The notes under the pieces: model-generated
Databases searched by the model: none
What the model was told of the DNA's origin: nothing
The model's input: only the letters and a program-made list of their open reading frames with translations
Origin: CAYRGG01 sp964423745
Lineage (GTDB): Bacteria > Pseudomonadota > Gammaproteobacteria > Competibacterales > Competibacteraceae
Direction of reading: 5' to 3'
Length of the DNA stretch: 64,000 nucleotides
Assembly: GCA_964423745.1 (NCBI GenBank)
Contig: CAYRGG010000014.1
Span: forward strand, 22,447 to 86,446
Shown: in pieces, positions 44,191 to 53,082 of the stretch
Layout: the number at the start of each line of letters is the position of its first letter
Position numbering within the stretch: the stretch's first letter is position 1
Position numbers and translations under genes: made by a program

Positions 44191-44709
44191 ATGACCCGCA
44201 TTCTCGGTATCGATCCTGGTTCGCAAATTACCGGCTATGGCATTATCGATATGCAAGGCGGTCAAAGTCATTATTATGATTGTGGTTGTATTCGCACATC
44301 CAGTAAGCAACCTCTGCCAGAGCGATTAAAAACCATTTTTCAATCCATTAACGCCCTTATTGCCGAGTATCGGCCCCATACTATGGCTATAGAGCAAGTA
44401 TTTATGCATCGTAATCCCGATTCTGCACTTAAACTCGGCCAAGCCCGGGGGGTTTCTATCTGTGCTGGCGTCCTGGCGGATCTGCCCATCAACGAATATG
44501 CGCCTCGGGCTATTAAACAAGCCCTGGTGGGTAGCGGGGGCGCCACTAAAGAACAGGTGCAGCATATGGTTTGTGCACTCCTGCAACTAAAAGCTTGTCC
44601 GCAAGCGGATGCAGCCGACGCCCTCGCCATCGCCCTCTGCCATGGTCATACTCTGCATACTTTGCAACGTTTCCAGGGTAACGCCGCGCTGCTGTGGAGA
44701 AAACGGTGA
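44191..44709 (+). CDS. ruvC: Holliday junction endonuclease RuvC
   Basis: RuvC resolves Holliday junctions after branch migration. 172 residues (E. coli 173). Catalytic acidic residues: D in RILGIDPGSQITGYG, E in MAIEQVFMHRN, and two D in QADAADALAIALCH. The start ATG is 31 bases after the yebC stop and ruvA overlaps its stop. Confidence 0.97.
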   Translation: MTRILGIDPGSQITGYGIIDMQGGQSHYYDCGCIRTSSKQPLPERLKTIFQSINALIAEYRPHTMAIEQVFMHRNPDSALKLGQARGVSICAGVLADLPINEYAPRAIKQALVGSGGATKEQVQHMVCALLQLKACPQADAADALAIALCHGHTLHTLQRFQGNAALLWRKR

Positions 44710-45332
44710 TCGGTCGTCTAAAGGGAATTTTAGTGGAAAAACGGCCACCCTATCTGATGATTGAGGTGCAAGGGGTAGGGTATGACATAGAAGCGTCGCT
44801 AGCGACTTTTTATCGATTACCTGAAGTGGGTACCCAGGTTACTCTCTATACTCATTTGGCAGTCCGGGAGGATGCCCATACGCTTTATGGTTTTGCTACT
44901 GTGGCAGAGCGTAGCTTATTTCGTAGTCTAATAAAGGTCAGCGGAGTTGGCGCTAAGCTTGCTCTGCTTATTTTATCGGGTATGAGTGTAGAAAATTTCA
45001 CCCGCTGTGTTCAGGAGAACGATGTCGCGGCATTTATTCGCCTACCCGGTATCGGCAAAAAAACCGCCGAGCGTTTGCTAGTGGAAATGCGCGATCGTAT
45101 TAGCGATGTGACAGCCTGGGATGCTATCGGCATTAAACAGAGGGATGGAGCAACATCCGCGCCTGCTAGTCCTATCGATGACGCCATTAACGCCTTGGTT
45201 GCGTTAGGCTATAAATTGCCAGATGCTGCTCGGATGGTGAAGGCAATCGATGGCGAAGGACTTTCTAGCGAAACACTCATCCGCCAGGCTTTGCAAGCCA
45301 CTGTGCGTACACAACCTAAATCTCATTCATGA
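44706..45332 (+). CDS. ruvA: Holliday junction branch migration protein RuvA
   Basis: RuvA recognises the Holliday junction and loads RuvB. About 208 residues from the GTG at 44706, which overlaps the ruvC stop (GTGA) and gives the family start VIGRLKG. A further in-frame GTG at 44694 is less typical. Domains: OB fold (GVGYDIEASLATF), helix-hairpin-helix pairs (VSGVGAKLALLILSG and LPGIGKKTAERLLVEMRD) and a C-terminal three-helix domain (DAINALVALGYKLPDAARMV) that binds RuvB. Confidence 0.96.
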   Translation: MIGRLKGILVEKRPPYLMIEVQGVGYDIEASLATFYRLPEVGTQVTLYTHLAVREDAHTLYGFATVAERSLFRSLIKVSGVGAKLALLILSGMSVENFTRCVQENDVAAFIRLPGIGKKTAERLLVEMRDRISDVTAWDAIGIKQRDGATSAPASPIDDAINALVALGYKLPDAARMVKAIDGEGLSSETLIRQALQATVRTQPKSHS

Positions 45333-45345
45333 GCATACTGTTCTT

Positions 45346-46386
45346 ATGATTCAATCTGAGCGTCTCATTACATCCACGGCCACGGGTGATGAAGTGGCTG
45401 TCGAGCGTGCTATTCGCCCGAAAACCTTATCTGCCTACGTGGGTCAACAAGCGTTGCGAGAACAGCTAGAGATTTTTATTAGCGCCGCCTGTGCCCGTCA
45501 TGAACCCCTAGACCATGTCTTGTTGTTTGGTTCCCCTGGGTTGGGAAAAACCACCCTTGCGGCCATTATTGCTGGTGAAATGGGAGTCAATTTACGGCAA
45601 ACTTCGGGACCCGTGCTTGAGCGTCCCGGCGATTTGGCTGCCTTGTTGACCAATTTAGAACCTAACGATGTCTTGTTTGTAGACGAAATTCATCGTCTAT
45701 CTCCGGTGGTTGAAGAGGTGCTCTATCCCGCCATGGAGGATTATCAACTGGATATTATGATCGGTGAGGGGCCAGCGGCCCGTTCTATCAAGCTTGATCT
45801 GCCGCCATTTACACTGGTGGGCGCCACGACCCGAGCTAGTTTACTTACATCACCGCTGCGGGATCGTTTTGGTATCGTACAGCGTCTAGAGTTCTATACC
45901 GCCGAAGAACTGACGTTGATTGTGCAACGCTCGGCCGGTATTTTAAACATGGAGACAGATAGTGAGGGCGCTTCAGAGATCGGCAGACGTTCCCGGGGCA
46001 CCCCGCGTATTGCTAATCGGTTATTACGGCGGGTGCGGGATTATGCGCAAGTTAGAGCTGATGGTTATATCAATGCAGAGGTGGCGCACCAGGCGCTCGG
46101 GTTATTGAGAGTAGATGATTGTGGTTTTGATGAAATGGATCGCCGTTTGTTGAGGACGGTGATCGATAAATTCCAAGGTGGTCCAGTGGGGCTCGATACC
46201 TTATCCGCTGCGTTGGGTGAGGAGCGGGGTACCATCGAGGACGTCTTGGAACCCTATCTAATTCAGCAGGGTTTTATCATGCGTACTCCCCGAGGTCGCA
46301 TGGCCACCCCAAACGCCTATCGTCATTTCGGGTTGCTCAAGGAAATGCCGCAAGCCACGGGTGAACTGTTTGACGATAGCGTTTGA
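45346..46386 (+). CDS. ruvB: Holliday junction branch migration helicase RuvB
   Basis: RuvB is the AAA+ motor of the RuvAB complex. 346 residues from the ATG at 45346 (MIQSERLI); the longer frame that overlaps ruvA is not supported. Marks: RPKTLSAYVGQ, Walker A LLFGSPGLGKTT, Walker B DVLFVDEIHRLSP, sensor GATTRASLLTSPLRDRFGI, and the C-terminal winged helix LIQQGFIMRTPRGRMAT. It follows ruvA by 13 bases. Confidence 0.97.
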   Translation: MIQSERLITSTATGDEVAVERAIRPKTLSAYVGQQALREQLEIFISAACARHEPLDHVLLFGSPGLGKTTLAAIIAGEMGVNLRQTSGPVLERPGDLAALLTNLEPNDVLFVDEIHRLSPVVEEVLYPAMEDYQLDIMIGEGPAARSIKLDLPPFTLVGATTRASLLTSPLRDRFGIVQRLEFYTAEELTLIVQRSAGILNMETDSEGASEIGRRSRGTPRIANRLLRRVRDYAQVRADGYINAEVAHQALGLLRVDDCGFDEMDRRLLRTVIDKFQGGPVGLDTLSAALGEERGTIEDVLEPYLIQQGFIMRTPRGRMATPNAYRHFGLLKEMPQATGELFDDSV

Positions 46387-46407
46387 GTCCGGTTTCGAGA
46401 ATTTGTC

Positions 46408-47850
46408 GTGCGATTGGTCCGCCCCGACTCGATTCTTGGCCTAATTCTAACCGGTTATCTGCTTGCATTGCTTCCCTTGGTGTTGGCGTTGGGTTGGGCC
46501 GTCATACAGGTAAAACGCCTGACGGAACAAAGTCAAATTACTGTCTTTCAGGTGGTGGAAGCTACCCAGGGGGGGCGCCTGTTGAGCAGTCAACTGACTG
46601 CCATGGAGCGTAGTGCTCGACAATATTTAGTCTTGCGAGATGATAAGCTGCTCGATGTTTATCGAGAAGCCCATGCTGCTTTTGCGCGTACTTTAGAGCG
46701 TCTTAACGCATTAAAGTTAGAGAAAAAACGTCGGGAAATTTTGCAACAAATTGGAGAAGTTGAGCAAGGTTTGTTTGAAATATTTGCTTATCCGCGGGAA
46801 AAACCGATGGTTATTGAAGTCAGGGTGGCAGAGTTTGGAAAATTGTTGGAATTGGTGCGAGATTTTCTAAATCAGAGCGCCAATTGGGTGGATCGGGAAG
46901 TGATGCGTCTGCAGACTTTAGCCGAAGAGGCGACCTTGAGACTCAGTTGGTTGATGTTTGCCGTTATCCCAGCTGTATTGGTGTTGACAGGTATTTTCAC
47001 CATTCTGATTGTACGTCCCTTACAACGTATGGTGCGGGCTATTCACCGTTTGGGTAGGGAAGATTTTACCCGTCCCATTGTTGTTCACGGTCCTCGCGAT
47101 CTGGAAGCCGTAGGGAAACGACTGGATTGGTTGCGGAGTCGGTTGGCGGAGTTAAACGATCAAAAGGTTCGTTTTCTACGCCATGTATCCCATGAATTAA
47201 AAACCCCTCTTACCGCATTGCGGGAAGGGGCCGAACTGTTGAGCGACCAGATTATCGGTCCATTAAATTTTGAACAACGAGAAGTTGCTGCTATTTTGCG
47301 AGGCAACAGCGTACAGTTGCAGCGCCTCATCGAAGATTTGCTCAATTTTAACCAGGCGCTATCCCGCAATCTAAAATTGCGTACAGAAATTTTTGAATTT
47401 GACAAACTGGTTAAACAAGTCATCGCGACCCAGCGTATGGCTTGGAAGGCTCGTAAATTGCAGCTTATAACCTATTTGACCCCCTTATTGTTTAATGGTG
47501 ACCGTGAAAAATTGGCCACACTGGTGGATAATTTATTGTCCAATGCTATTAAATTTTCGCCACTGGGTGGAACCATAACAATAGAGCTCAACGTTGTAGG
47601 AGATCGTGTGCAACTAAAAGTAAAGGACTCCGGACCAGGTTTTGATCCCAGAGATCGCACCCAAGTCTTCGAAGCGTTTTATCAGGGGCACACGGTAGCT
47701 GACGGTCATGTCAAAGGGTCTGGATTGGGATTGGCGATTGCTCGAGAATACGCTCTTGCCCATCAAGGGCAATTGGAAATTGTGGATGAGCCAAGTGAAA
47801 CTGGGGGTTGCGTACTGCTTAGCTTACCCCTGCTGCAGGAGGCAAACTAA
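46408..47850 (+). CDS. glrK: GlrK/QseE-type sensor histidine kinase
   Basis: 480 residues from a GTG at 46408. Two membrane segments (about 12-35 and 175-205), a short periplasmic region of roughly 140 residues, HAMP (RPLQRMVRAIHRLGREDF), the H-box FLRHVSHELKTPLTALREG, and ATPase motifs NLLSNAIKFSPLGG (N box) and GSGLGLAIAREY (G box). It heads the kinase-lipoprotein-regulator trio known as qseE-qseG-qseF or glrK-yfhG-glrR in enteric bacteria, which responds to envelope state and regulates sigma-54 promoters. It starts 21 bases after ruvB. Confidence 0.92.
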   Translation: MRLVRPDSILGLILTGYLLALLPLVLALGWAVIQVKRLTEQSQITVFQVVEATQGGRLLSSQLTAMERSARQYLVLRDDKLLDVYREAHAAFARTLERLNALKLEKKRREILQQIGEVEQGLFEIFAYPREKPMVIEVRVAEFGKLLELVRDFLNQSANWVDREVMRLQTLAEEATLRLSWLMFAVIPAVLVLTGIFTILIVRPLQRMVRAIHRLGREDFTRPIVVHGPRDLEAVGKRLDWLRSRLAELNDQKVRFLRHVSHELKTPLTALREGAELLSDQIIGPLNFEQREVAAILRGNSVQLQRLIEDLLNFNQALSRNLKLRTEIFEFDKLVKQVIATQRMAWKARKLQLITYLTPLLFNGDREKLATLVDNLLSNAIKFSPLGGTITIELNVVGDRVQLKVKDSGPGFDPRDRTQVFEAFYQGHTVADGHVKGSGLGLAIAREYALAHQGQLEIVDEPSETGGCVLLSLPLLQEAN

Positions 47851-48446
47851 TGGTGCGCCATTGGATGCTACTCTGCTTAGTAACTTTTGCAGCAGTGGAA
47901 GGATGTTCGTGGCTAGTGGGAGATAATTCAGGTGCGCCGATTTTTAGGCAAACGCCTTTTGTCTCTAGCAAGGAAAAAGACGCAAAAATCATTGCCGAAT
48001 TATATGATTTTGCCGAACGTCTTCGCGGTCTTGATGAAGCAGGACTGCGCGAGGAATATCAGAGCCTTGCTGATAAAGTGTCGCCAGAGTCGGCGTGCGA
48101 CGAACATGAGACGTGTCTTAAGCTGGCCTGGTTGTTAAGTAGTGTCGATTCCAGTTTAGCGGATTATGATCAGGCTAGGATTTTTTTAGATAAAACATTG
48201 GCTGCTACATCAGGATCATTATTAAGAAGTTATATTTACGAATGGCGGCATAGCGTTGAACATAATAAGATGCTTAATGAGCGGCTTAAAGCCATGCGCT
48301 ATAAAATGTTGACAGAGCGCCGGGAAAACAAATTGCTACGGGAAAAAATTGAGGTTTTAAACACGGAAATCAAAACCCTTGAAATGAAAATTGAGGCTTT
48401 GACATCTATTGAGCAAAGTCTAAAAAATCGAGAGCAACGGCAATGA
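47850..48446 (+). CDS. qseG: QseG-like outer-membrane lipoprotein
   Basis: 198 residues with a signal peptide and lipobox (VEGC at about 16-19, preceded by LLCLVTFAA). The mature part has a long helical C-terminal coiled coil (RENKLLREKIEVLNTEIKTL, EMKIEALTSIEQS). Position between the kinase and the response regulator matches QseG/YfhG, which modulates the kinase. The ATG overlaps the kinase stop by one base and the stop overlaps the next ATG by four bases. Confidence 0.83.
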   Translation: MVRHWMLLCLVTFAAVEGCSWLVGDNSGAPIFRQTPFVSSKEKDAKIIAELYDFAERLRGLDEAGLREEYQSLADKVSPESACDEHETCLKLAWLLSSVDSSLADYDQARIFLDKTLAATSGSLLRSYIYEWRHSVEHNKMLNERLKAMRYKMLTERRENKLLREKIEVLNTEIKTLEMKIEALTSIEQSLKNREQRQ

Positions 48447-49798
48447 ATGATAACCAACGGGATATTCTTTTAGTAGACGATGATCCTAGTTTGCTACGCT
48501 TGTTATCATTGCGTTTAAAGGCAGCCGGTTACAGCCTAGAAGCGGTAGAAAGCGGAGAAGCGGCTTTAGCCTGCTTAAGTATCGTTCAGCCAAGGCTTAT
48601 TATCACCGATATGCGCATGGGTGGTATGGATGGTATGGCGCTGTTTCAGGAGCTCCAGCAGCAGCGACCGGATATCCCCGTCATTATTTTGACTGCTCAC
48701 GGTACTATTCCGGATGCAGTCAAAGCAACCCATGCTGGCGTATTTAGTTTTCTAAGTAAACCTTTCGATAGTAAAGAGCTTTTAGAGCATATCCATAAAG
48801 GTCTGGCATTGGGAGGCGGTGGTAATTCAGTTGATGGTGATCATGAGGAATGGCGAGCTGAAATTATTACCCGTAGTCCAACCTTGGAAACGGTATTGCG
48901 AGAGACATGGCTTGTCGCTCAGAGCGAGGCCAGCGTATTGATCAACGGTGAAAGTGGTACAGGCAAAGAACTGTTGGCGAAAGCAGTGCATTTTGCAAGC
49001 CCGCGCCATCAACAGCCGTTTTTGGCCATCAACTGTAGTGCTATTCCTGCCGAGCTGTTGGAATCGGAACTGTTTGGCCATGCAAAAGGCGCTTTTACGG
49101 GTGCTACGACCTCTCATCAAGGATTGTTCCAGGCAGCCGATGGGGGGACTTTGTTTCTCGATGAGATCGGCGATATGCCATTGGTGCTGCAAGCAAAACT
49201 ATTGCGCGTGTTACAGGAACAACAAGTACGTCCGGTGGGTTCTACCCAGAGTGTACCCGTCGATGTTCGGATCGTTTCCGCAACTCATCATGATTTAGAA
49301 GAACTACTCAAAGAAGGCCATTTTCGGCAAGATCTGTATTATCGACTTAATGTCGTTAATTTGGTTTTACCTCCTCTGCGGGAACGGCGCGAAGATATCA
49401 CCTTACTGGCTGATCACTTCTTAGAAAATTTACGTGTAAAAACCAATCGGGATGTCAACGCTTTCGCACCGGAAGCTTTAGAAATCATGATGAGTCATGA
49501 TTGGCCAGGCAATGTGAGGCAGCTTTATAATGTTGTGGAGTACTGCGTTGCCCTCTCGTCGACACCCATTATTCCTTCTTCCTTGATAAAAAAAGCGTTG
49601 CGGGACAAAGGTGCTGAAATTTTGCCTCTGGCAGAAGCGCGTAATCGTTTTGAGCGAGACTATTTAGTGCAGTTGCTGCAGCTCACCGAAGGTAATGTAA
49701 CGCAAGCAGCGCGCTTGGCGCAGCGCAATCGAACAGATTTTTATAAATTACTCAATCGTCATCAGCTGAACGCAGCGCTTTTTAAAGACAAAGCGTAA
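48443..49798 (+). CDS. glrR: GlrR/QseF-type sigma-54-dependent response regulator
   Basis: 451 residues: receiver (phospho-acceptor D in LIITDMRMGG, near 55), AAA+ domain with Walker A GESGTGKELLA, an intact sigma-54 contact loop KGAFTGATTS, Walker B GGTLFLDEIGDMP, and a Fis-type DNA-binding end (GNVTQAARLAQRNRTDFYKLL). The intact loop contrasts with the degenerate one in the NtrX gene of this window. Partner of the GlrK kinase and QseG lipoprotein, in the same operon (four-base overlap). Confidence 0.93.
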   Translation: MNDNQRDILLVDDDPSLLRLLSLRLKAAGYSLEAVESGEAALACLSIVQPRLIITDMRMGGMDGMALFQELQQQRPDIPVIILTAHGTIPDAVKATHAGVFSFLSKPFDSKELLEHIHKGLALGGGGNSVDGDHEEWRAEIITRSPTLETVLRETWLVAQSEASVLINGESGTGKELLAKAVHFASPRHQQPFLAINCSAIPAELLESELFGHAKGAFTGATTSHQGLFQAADGGTLFLDEIGDMPLVLQAKLLRVLQEQQVRPVGSTQSVPVDVRIVSATHHDLEELLKEGHFRQDLYYRLNVVNLVLPPLRERREDITLLADHFLENLRVKTNRDVNAFAPEALEIMMSHDWPGNVRQLYNVVEYCVALSSTPIIPSSLIKKALRDKGAEILPLAEARNRFERDYLVQLLQLTEGNVTQAARLAQRNRTDFYKLLNRHQLNAALFKDKA

Positions 49799-49839
49799 AG
49801 AGTAGAGTTCTTAAATAAAAACGAAGTAACTCTCGTAGG

Positions 49840-50094
49840 CTATTGATTGTTAACCGTATTAGTAGCCTTAGTGGTTCCCGTGACGTACTCCTCTAGATTC
49901 AAAGCACCATCCTGATTTTCATCAGCTTCAGCAAAATCCAGTTCCTTGAGTTGAGCCACTTCCTCTTTGCTCAGGCGACCGTTCATATCTATGTCGACTT
50001 CTGCGAAACTAGGACTCACGGCCTCACCAGTCAAGGGAATCCAGCAAAAAAAAACCATAAGCAAGGAAGTGGATGATAAACTCTTCTGCAACAT
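49840..50094 (-). CDS. Exported EF-hand protein
   Basis: 84 residues with an N-terminal signal (LLMVFFCWIPLTGEA) and two EF-hand calcium loops: DIDMNGRLSKEE and DENQDGALNLEE. It is a small periplasmic calcium-binding protein. On the opposite strand to its neighbours: convergent with glrR (41 bases) and facing away from ybgC over 288 bases. Biological role unknown. Confidence 0.87.
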   Translation of the reverse strand: MLQKSLSSTSLLMVFFCWIPLTGEAVSPSFAEVDIDMNGRLSKEEVAQLKELDFAEADENQDGALNLEEYVTGTTKATNTVNNQ

Positions 50095-50382
50095 TGTCTC
50101 CTAAGTATCGCCTATGGAAAATAACAGTCGGTGAAATAATTGTGACCCATGGATAGGGAGGGTTGTTAAATTTAGTAACAAAATACGTGCCAGTTATTTA
50201 AGAGATTACTTTCCCTATAAATGGCATAAAAACATCAAAAATAGGAAAAAAAGATTTAAAGAAAACATTTATCTGTCGGTTTGTACAGACATCTTTCTAA
50301 ACAAATCTGCAATTAACTTATTTATTTGAACTTTATTGTCGCATTTGAGTAACAGTTAAAAGACGTTAGACTTGCTCTTCCC

Positions 50383-50793
50383 ATGAAGCACTTTTTTTGG
50401 CCAGTTCGTATTTATTATGAAGATACCGATAGCGGTGGTGTCGTCTATTATGCTAATTACCTAAAATTTATGGAGAGGGCTCGTACAGAATGGTTACGCA
50501 TCTTAGGTTTTGAACAGGATGTGCTAGCCCGCGACTGTAATGTTTTATTTGTGGTACGCGCTGTGCAAATAGATTATCTACAACCAGCCCGATTTAACGA
50601 TTTGCTACAGGTTATGACAAAAGTCATCGAGGTCCGGCAGGCAAGTCTCGTTTTTCAGCACCAAGTTATAGATATAAAAAAAGACCTTCTTCTGTGTCAG
50701 GGGCGCATAAGAATCGTCTGTGTTCACGCGGATATTTTGAAACCAAAACAGATTCCTGGAAAGATTCTAGCGGAGGTTGTTGTTGATCAGTAA
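50383..50793 (+). CDS. ybgC: YbgC acyl-CoA thioesterase
   Basis: 136 residues, hot-dog fold thioesterase of the Tol-Pal operon, with the motif YYEDTDSGGVVYYANYLKFMERARTEWLR reduced here to its key residues: aspartate and tyrosine of DTDSGGVVYYANY. It hydrolyses short to medium acyl-CoA and links lipid metabolism to the Tol-Pal system. The first gene of the tol-pal run; the spacer of 288 bases upstream is AT-rich and without a convincing promoter. The tolQ start overlaps its 3' end. Confidence 0.94.
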   Translation: MKHFFWPVRIYYEDTDSGGVVYYANYLKFMERARTEWLRILGFEQDVLARDCNVLFVVRAVQIDYLQPARFNDLLQVMTKVIEVRQASLVFQHQVIDIKKDLLLCQGRIRIVCVHADILKPKQIPGKILAEVVVDQ

Positions 50794-51487
50794 CGAATCC
50801 ATTGCCAGTTTAATTTTAAATGCCAGTCCTTTTGTGCAAGGAATTATGGGCTTGCTGGTGCTTATTTCCGGTGTCTCTTGGTGGGCCATTATCAAAAAAT
50901 ACCGTTCACTTTCTCGTGCTCGTGCAGAGGCTAACCATTTTGAAGACGATTTTTGGTCAGGGGCGGATTTATCATCGCTTTATTCTCGAATTAGACGGCG
51001 CAATGAGCCTATTTACGGCATTGAGGCAATTTTTATCGCAGGTTTTCAAGAATTTCTACGCCTACAAGGTCAGTCGCAAGTGGGTATAGAGGCAGCCATT
51101 AGAGCGCCCCAGCGTGCTATGCGCGCTGCCTTATCTAGAGAAATCGATGACTTGGAAACCTATCTGCCCATGTTGGCTACGGCTGGCTCTGTCAGTCCTT
51201 ATATAGGTCTTCTAGGTACTGTCTGGGGTATTATGAGTTCATTTCTTGCCATAGGGGGCTCTGGACAAGCCACTTTGACTCAAGTTGCTCCTGGTATTGC
51301 TGAGGCCTTAATTGCTACCGCTATGGGGTTGATTGCTGCTATTCCAGCTGTTATGGCGTACAATCGCTACGCAAATCAGGTGGACCGTTTAATCAGTCGT
51401 TACGATACATTCATGGAAGAATTCGCTAACATTCTTCAGCGTCAATCCTATAATCCGCGGAGCAATCCTAACCATTCACAGGTTTGA
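50783..51487 (+). CDS. tolQ: TolQ (Tol-Pal proton channel subunit)
   Basis: TolQ is the ExbB-like inner-membrane subunit that with TolR uses the proton gradient to drive TolA. About 234 residues, three membrane segments: LIVLISGVSWWAII-type first segment near 15-35, then two within MLATAGSVSPYIGLLGTVWG and GIAEALIATAMGLIAAIPAV. The start is a TTG; three TTG codons stand in a row (50777, 50780, 50783) and only the last is at proper distance (6 bases) from GGAGG at 50772-50776. It overlaps ybgC by 11 bases. Confidence 0.95.
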   Translation: MISNESIASLILNASPFVQGIMGLLVLISGVSWWAIIKKYRSLSRARAEANHFEDDFWSGADLSSLYSRIRRRNEPIYGIEAIFIAGFQEFLRLQGQSQVGIEAAIRAPQRAMRAALSREIDDLETYLPMLATAGSVSPYIGLLGTVWGIMSSFLAIGGSGQATLTQVAPGIAEALIATAMGLIAAIPAVMAYNRYANQVDRLISRYDTFMEEFANILQRQSYNPRSNPNHSQV

Positions 51488-51531
51488 CATGTGATGACTT
51501 TTACCAACCCAGTATCAGATCACGTTAAAAG

Positions 51532-51960
51532 ATGTTGAGACGACGTGTGCGTAAGCGCTTTATGTCAGATATCAACGTCGTTCCCTATATCGACGTTATG
51601 TTAGTATTGTTGGTAATATTCATGATTACGGCGCCTTTAATCAACCAAGGCGTAGAAATCAATCTGCCTAAGGCCACTACTGAACCCCTCCCCCCTACCC
51701 AACAAGAACCTTTTGTTCTTAGTGTTGATCGCAATGGAGTTTATTATCTAAATACTGCCGAGAACCCGCTTCAAGCCATAGACGCTGAAGAACTTGTAAA
51801 CCGTGTGGCTGCTGCTTTAAGCCAAGATCCTCGGCTTTCTGTGTTAGTTAAAGCAGACGAGGCGGTTAATTATGGGGTAGTCATGCGAGCAATGGCGCTA
51901 TTGCAACAGGCGGGTGCTGCTGAAGTGGGCCTACTAACCACTTTGCCCGATGACCAATAG
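51532..51960 (+). CDS. tolR: TolR (Tol-Pal proton channel subunit)
   Basis: 142 residues (E. coli 142). One N-terminal membrane helix with the essential aspartate in VVPYIDVMLVLLVIFMITAP, then the periplasmic domain GVEINLPKATTEPL, DRNGVYYLNTAENPL and the C-terminal VLVKADEAVNYGVVMRAMALL. ExbD family, works with TolQ. The start is 44 bases after tolQ; there is no overlap with tolA, which follows by 17 bases. Confidence 0.95.
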   Translation: MLRRRVRKRFMSDINVVPYIDVMLVLLVIFMITAPLINQGVEINLPKATTEPLPPTQQEPFVLSVDRNGVYYLNTAENPLQAIDAEELVNRVAAALSQDPRLSVLVKADEAVNYGVVMRAMALLQQAGAAEVGLLTTLPDDQ

Positions 51961-51977
51961 TGTGGCAAGTTTAGCTT

Positions 51978-53078
51978 ATGCGTGGCGGCTTCTTTGACAA
52001 TATTTTTGCGGCAATTCTATCTTTGCTACTCCATTTGGCAATAGGCTCCATTTTGCTTATCAATCTCCCGGAACAAACCACCCGCCAATCTAATAAGGCA
52101 ATCCAGGAACCTATGATACAAGCTGTTGTTGTCGATCAAGCAGAATTTATCGCCCAAACGGAAAAGCGAAGGGCTGAACAAGAAGCCCGTCGGAGAGCTG
52201 CTGAGGAAGTTCTTTTGAGGGAGCAAGAAGCAGTACGCCTCAGGGCAGAAGCTCAACGCCAGGCGGCGGCGGAGGCCCAACGTAAAGCAGAGGAAGAGGC
52301 CCGGCTCAAAGCAGAAGCAGAGGCAGAGGCAGAGGCAGAGGCAGAAGCTCAACGCCAGGCGGCGGCGGAGGCCCAACGTAAAGCAGAGGAAGAGGCCCGG
52401 CTCAAAGCAGAAGCAGAGGCAGAGGCAGAGGCAGAGGCAAGAGTAGAAGCTCAACGTCAGGCCGAGGCGGAGGCACAACGCCAGGCAGCAGAAGCTCAAC
52501 GCAAAGTAGAGGAAGAGGCCCGGCTCAAAGCCGAAGCAGAGGCAGAAGCTCAACGTCAAGCTGAAGAGGCTGCTCGTCGCAAAGCCCAGGCAGAGGAAGC
52601 GGCTCGTATTAAGGTAGAAGCAGAGGCGGAGGCCCAACGCCAAGCGGAAGCAGAGGCTGCTCGTATTAAGGCCGAAGCAGAGGCAGAGGCGAAGGCAGAA
52701 GAGCAACGTCAGGCCGAGGAAGCGCGTCAATTAGCAGCATTTAGACAACAACTGCAAGCGTCTTTACAGCAAGAAGTGCGTAATCGCCAAATTCAAGCCG
52801 AGATTGAGAGATATAAGACGCTTATCAAAACCCGTGTAGAGCGCAATTGGTTGCGGCCACCGGGTTGTCAGAAAAATCTATTCTCTCGAATAAGAATCGT
52901 CTTGGGGCCTGATGACAATATAGAATCTGTTGTTATCGTGGAAAGCAGCGGTGATAGCAAATGTGACCGTTATATCGAGGCGGCAGTCTTACGGGCAGCA
53001 CCATTACCTTTACCCTCTGATGAGGAGGCAAAAGCAGCTTTTCGTTCCTTCAACTTTGAATTTAACTCAGGAGGTTAA
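51978..53078 (+). CDS. tolA: TolA (cell envelope coupling protein)
   Basis: 366 residues: a cytoplasmic-side short N-terminus and membrane helix (IFAAILSLLLHLAIGSILLI), a long alanine/glutamate/arginine-rich helical domain II (about 45-265) made of AEAQRQAEEEARLKAEA-type repeats, and a C-terminal globular domain III with RNWLRPPGCQKNLFSRIRIV, ESSGDSKCDRYIEAAVLRA (paired cysteines). TolA spans the periplasm to reach Pal and TolB. Internal repeats show a near-perfect 96-bp tandem duplication. Confidence 0.94.
   Translation: MRGGFFDNIFAAILSLLLHLAIGSILLINLPEQTTRQSNKAIQEPMIQAVVVDQAEFIAQTEKRRAEQEARRRAAEEVLLREQEAVRLRAEAQRQAAAEAQRKAEEEARLKAEAEAEAEAEAEAQRQAAAEAQRKAEEEARLKAEAEAEAEAEARVEAQRQAEAEAQRQAAEAQRKVEEEARLKAEAEAEAQRQAEEAARRKAQAEEAARIKVEAEAEAQRQAEAEAARIKAEAEAEAKAEEQRQAEEARQLAAFRQQLQASLQQEVRNRQIQAEIERYKTLIKTRVERNWLRPPGCQKNLFSRIRIVLGPDDNIESVVIVESSGDSKCDRYIEAAVLRAAPLPLPSDEEAKAAFRSFNFEFNSGG
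52251..52437 (+). repeat. 96-bp tandem duplication in the tolA helical domain
   Basis: The 96 bases from 52251 to 52346 are repeated almost without change from 52347 to about 52437 (32 codons, in frame), after which the sequences diverge. Both copies are followed by further, more diverged units of the same Ala/Glu/Gln pattern. This lengthens the periplasm-spanning coil. Confidence 0.9.
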
Positions 53079-53082
53079 CTCT

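Noticed and set aside
52026..52730. A 234-codon frame on the minus strand opposite tolA
   Set aside because: It mirrors the repetitive tolA coding sequence, giving only Leu/Cys-rich low-complexity residues; the plus strand encodes complete TolA.
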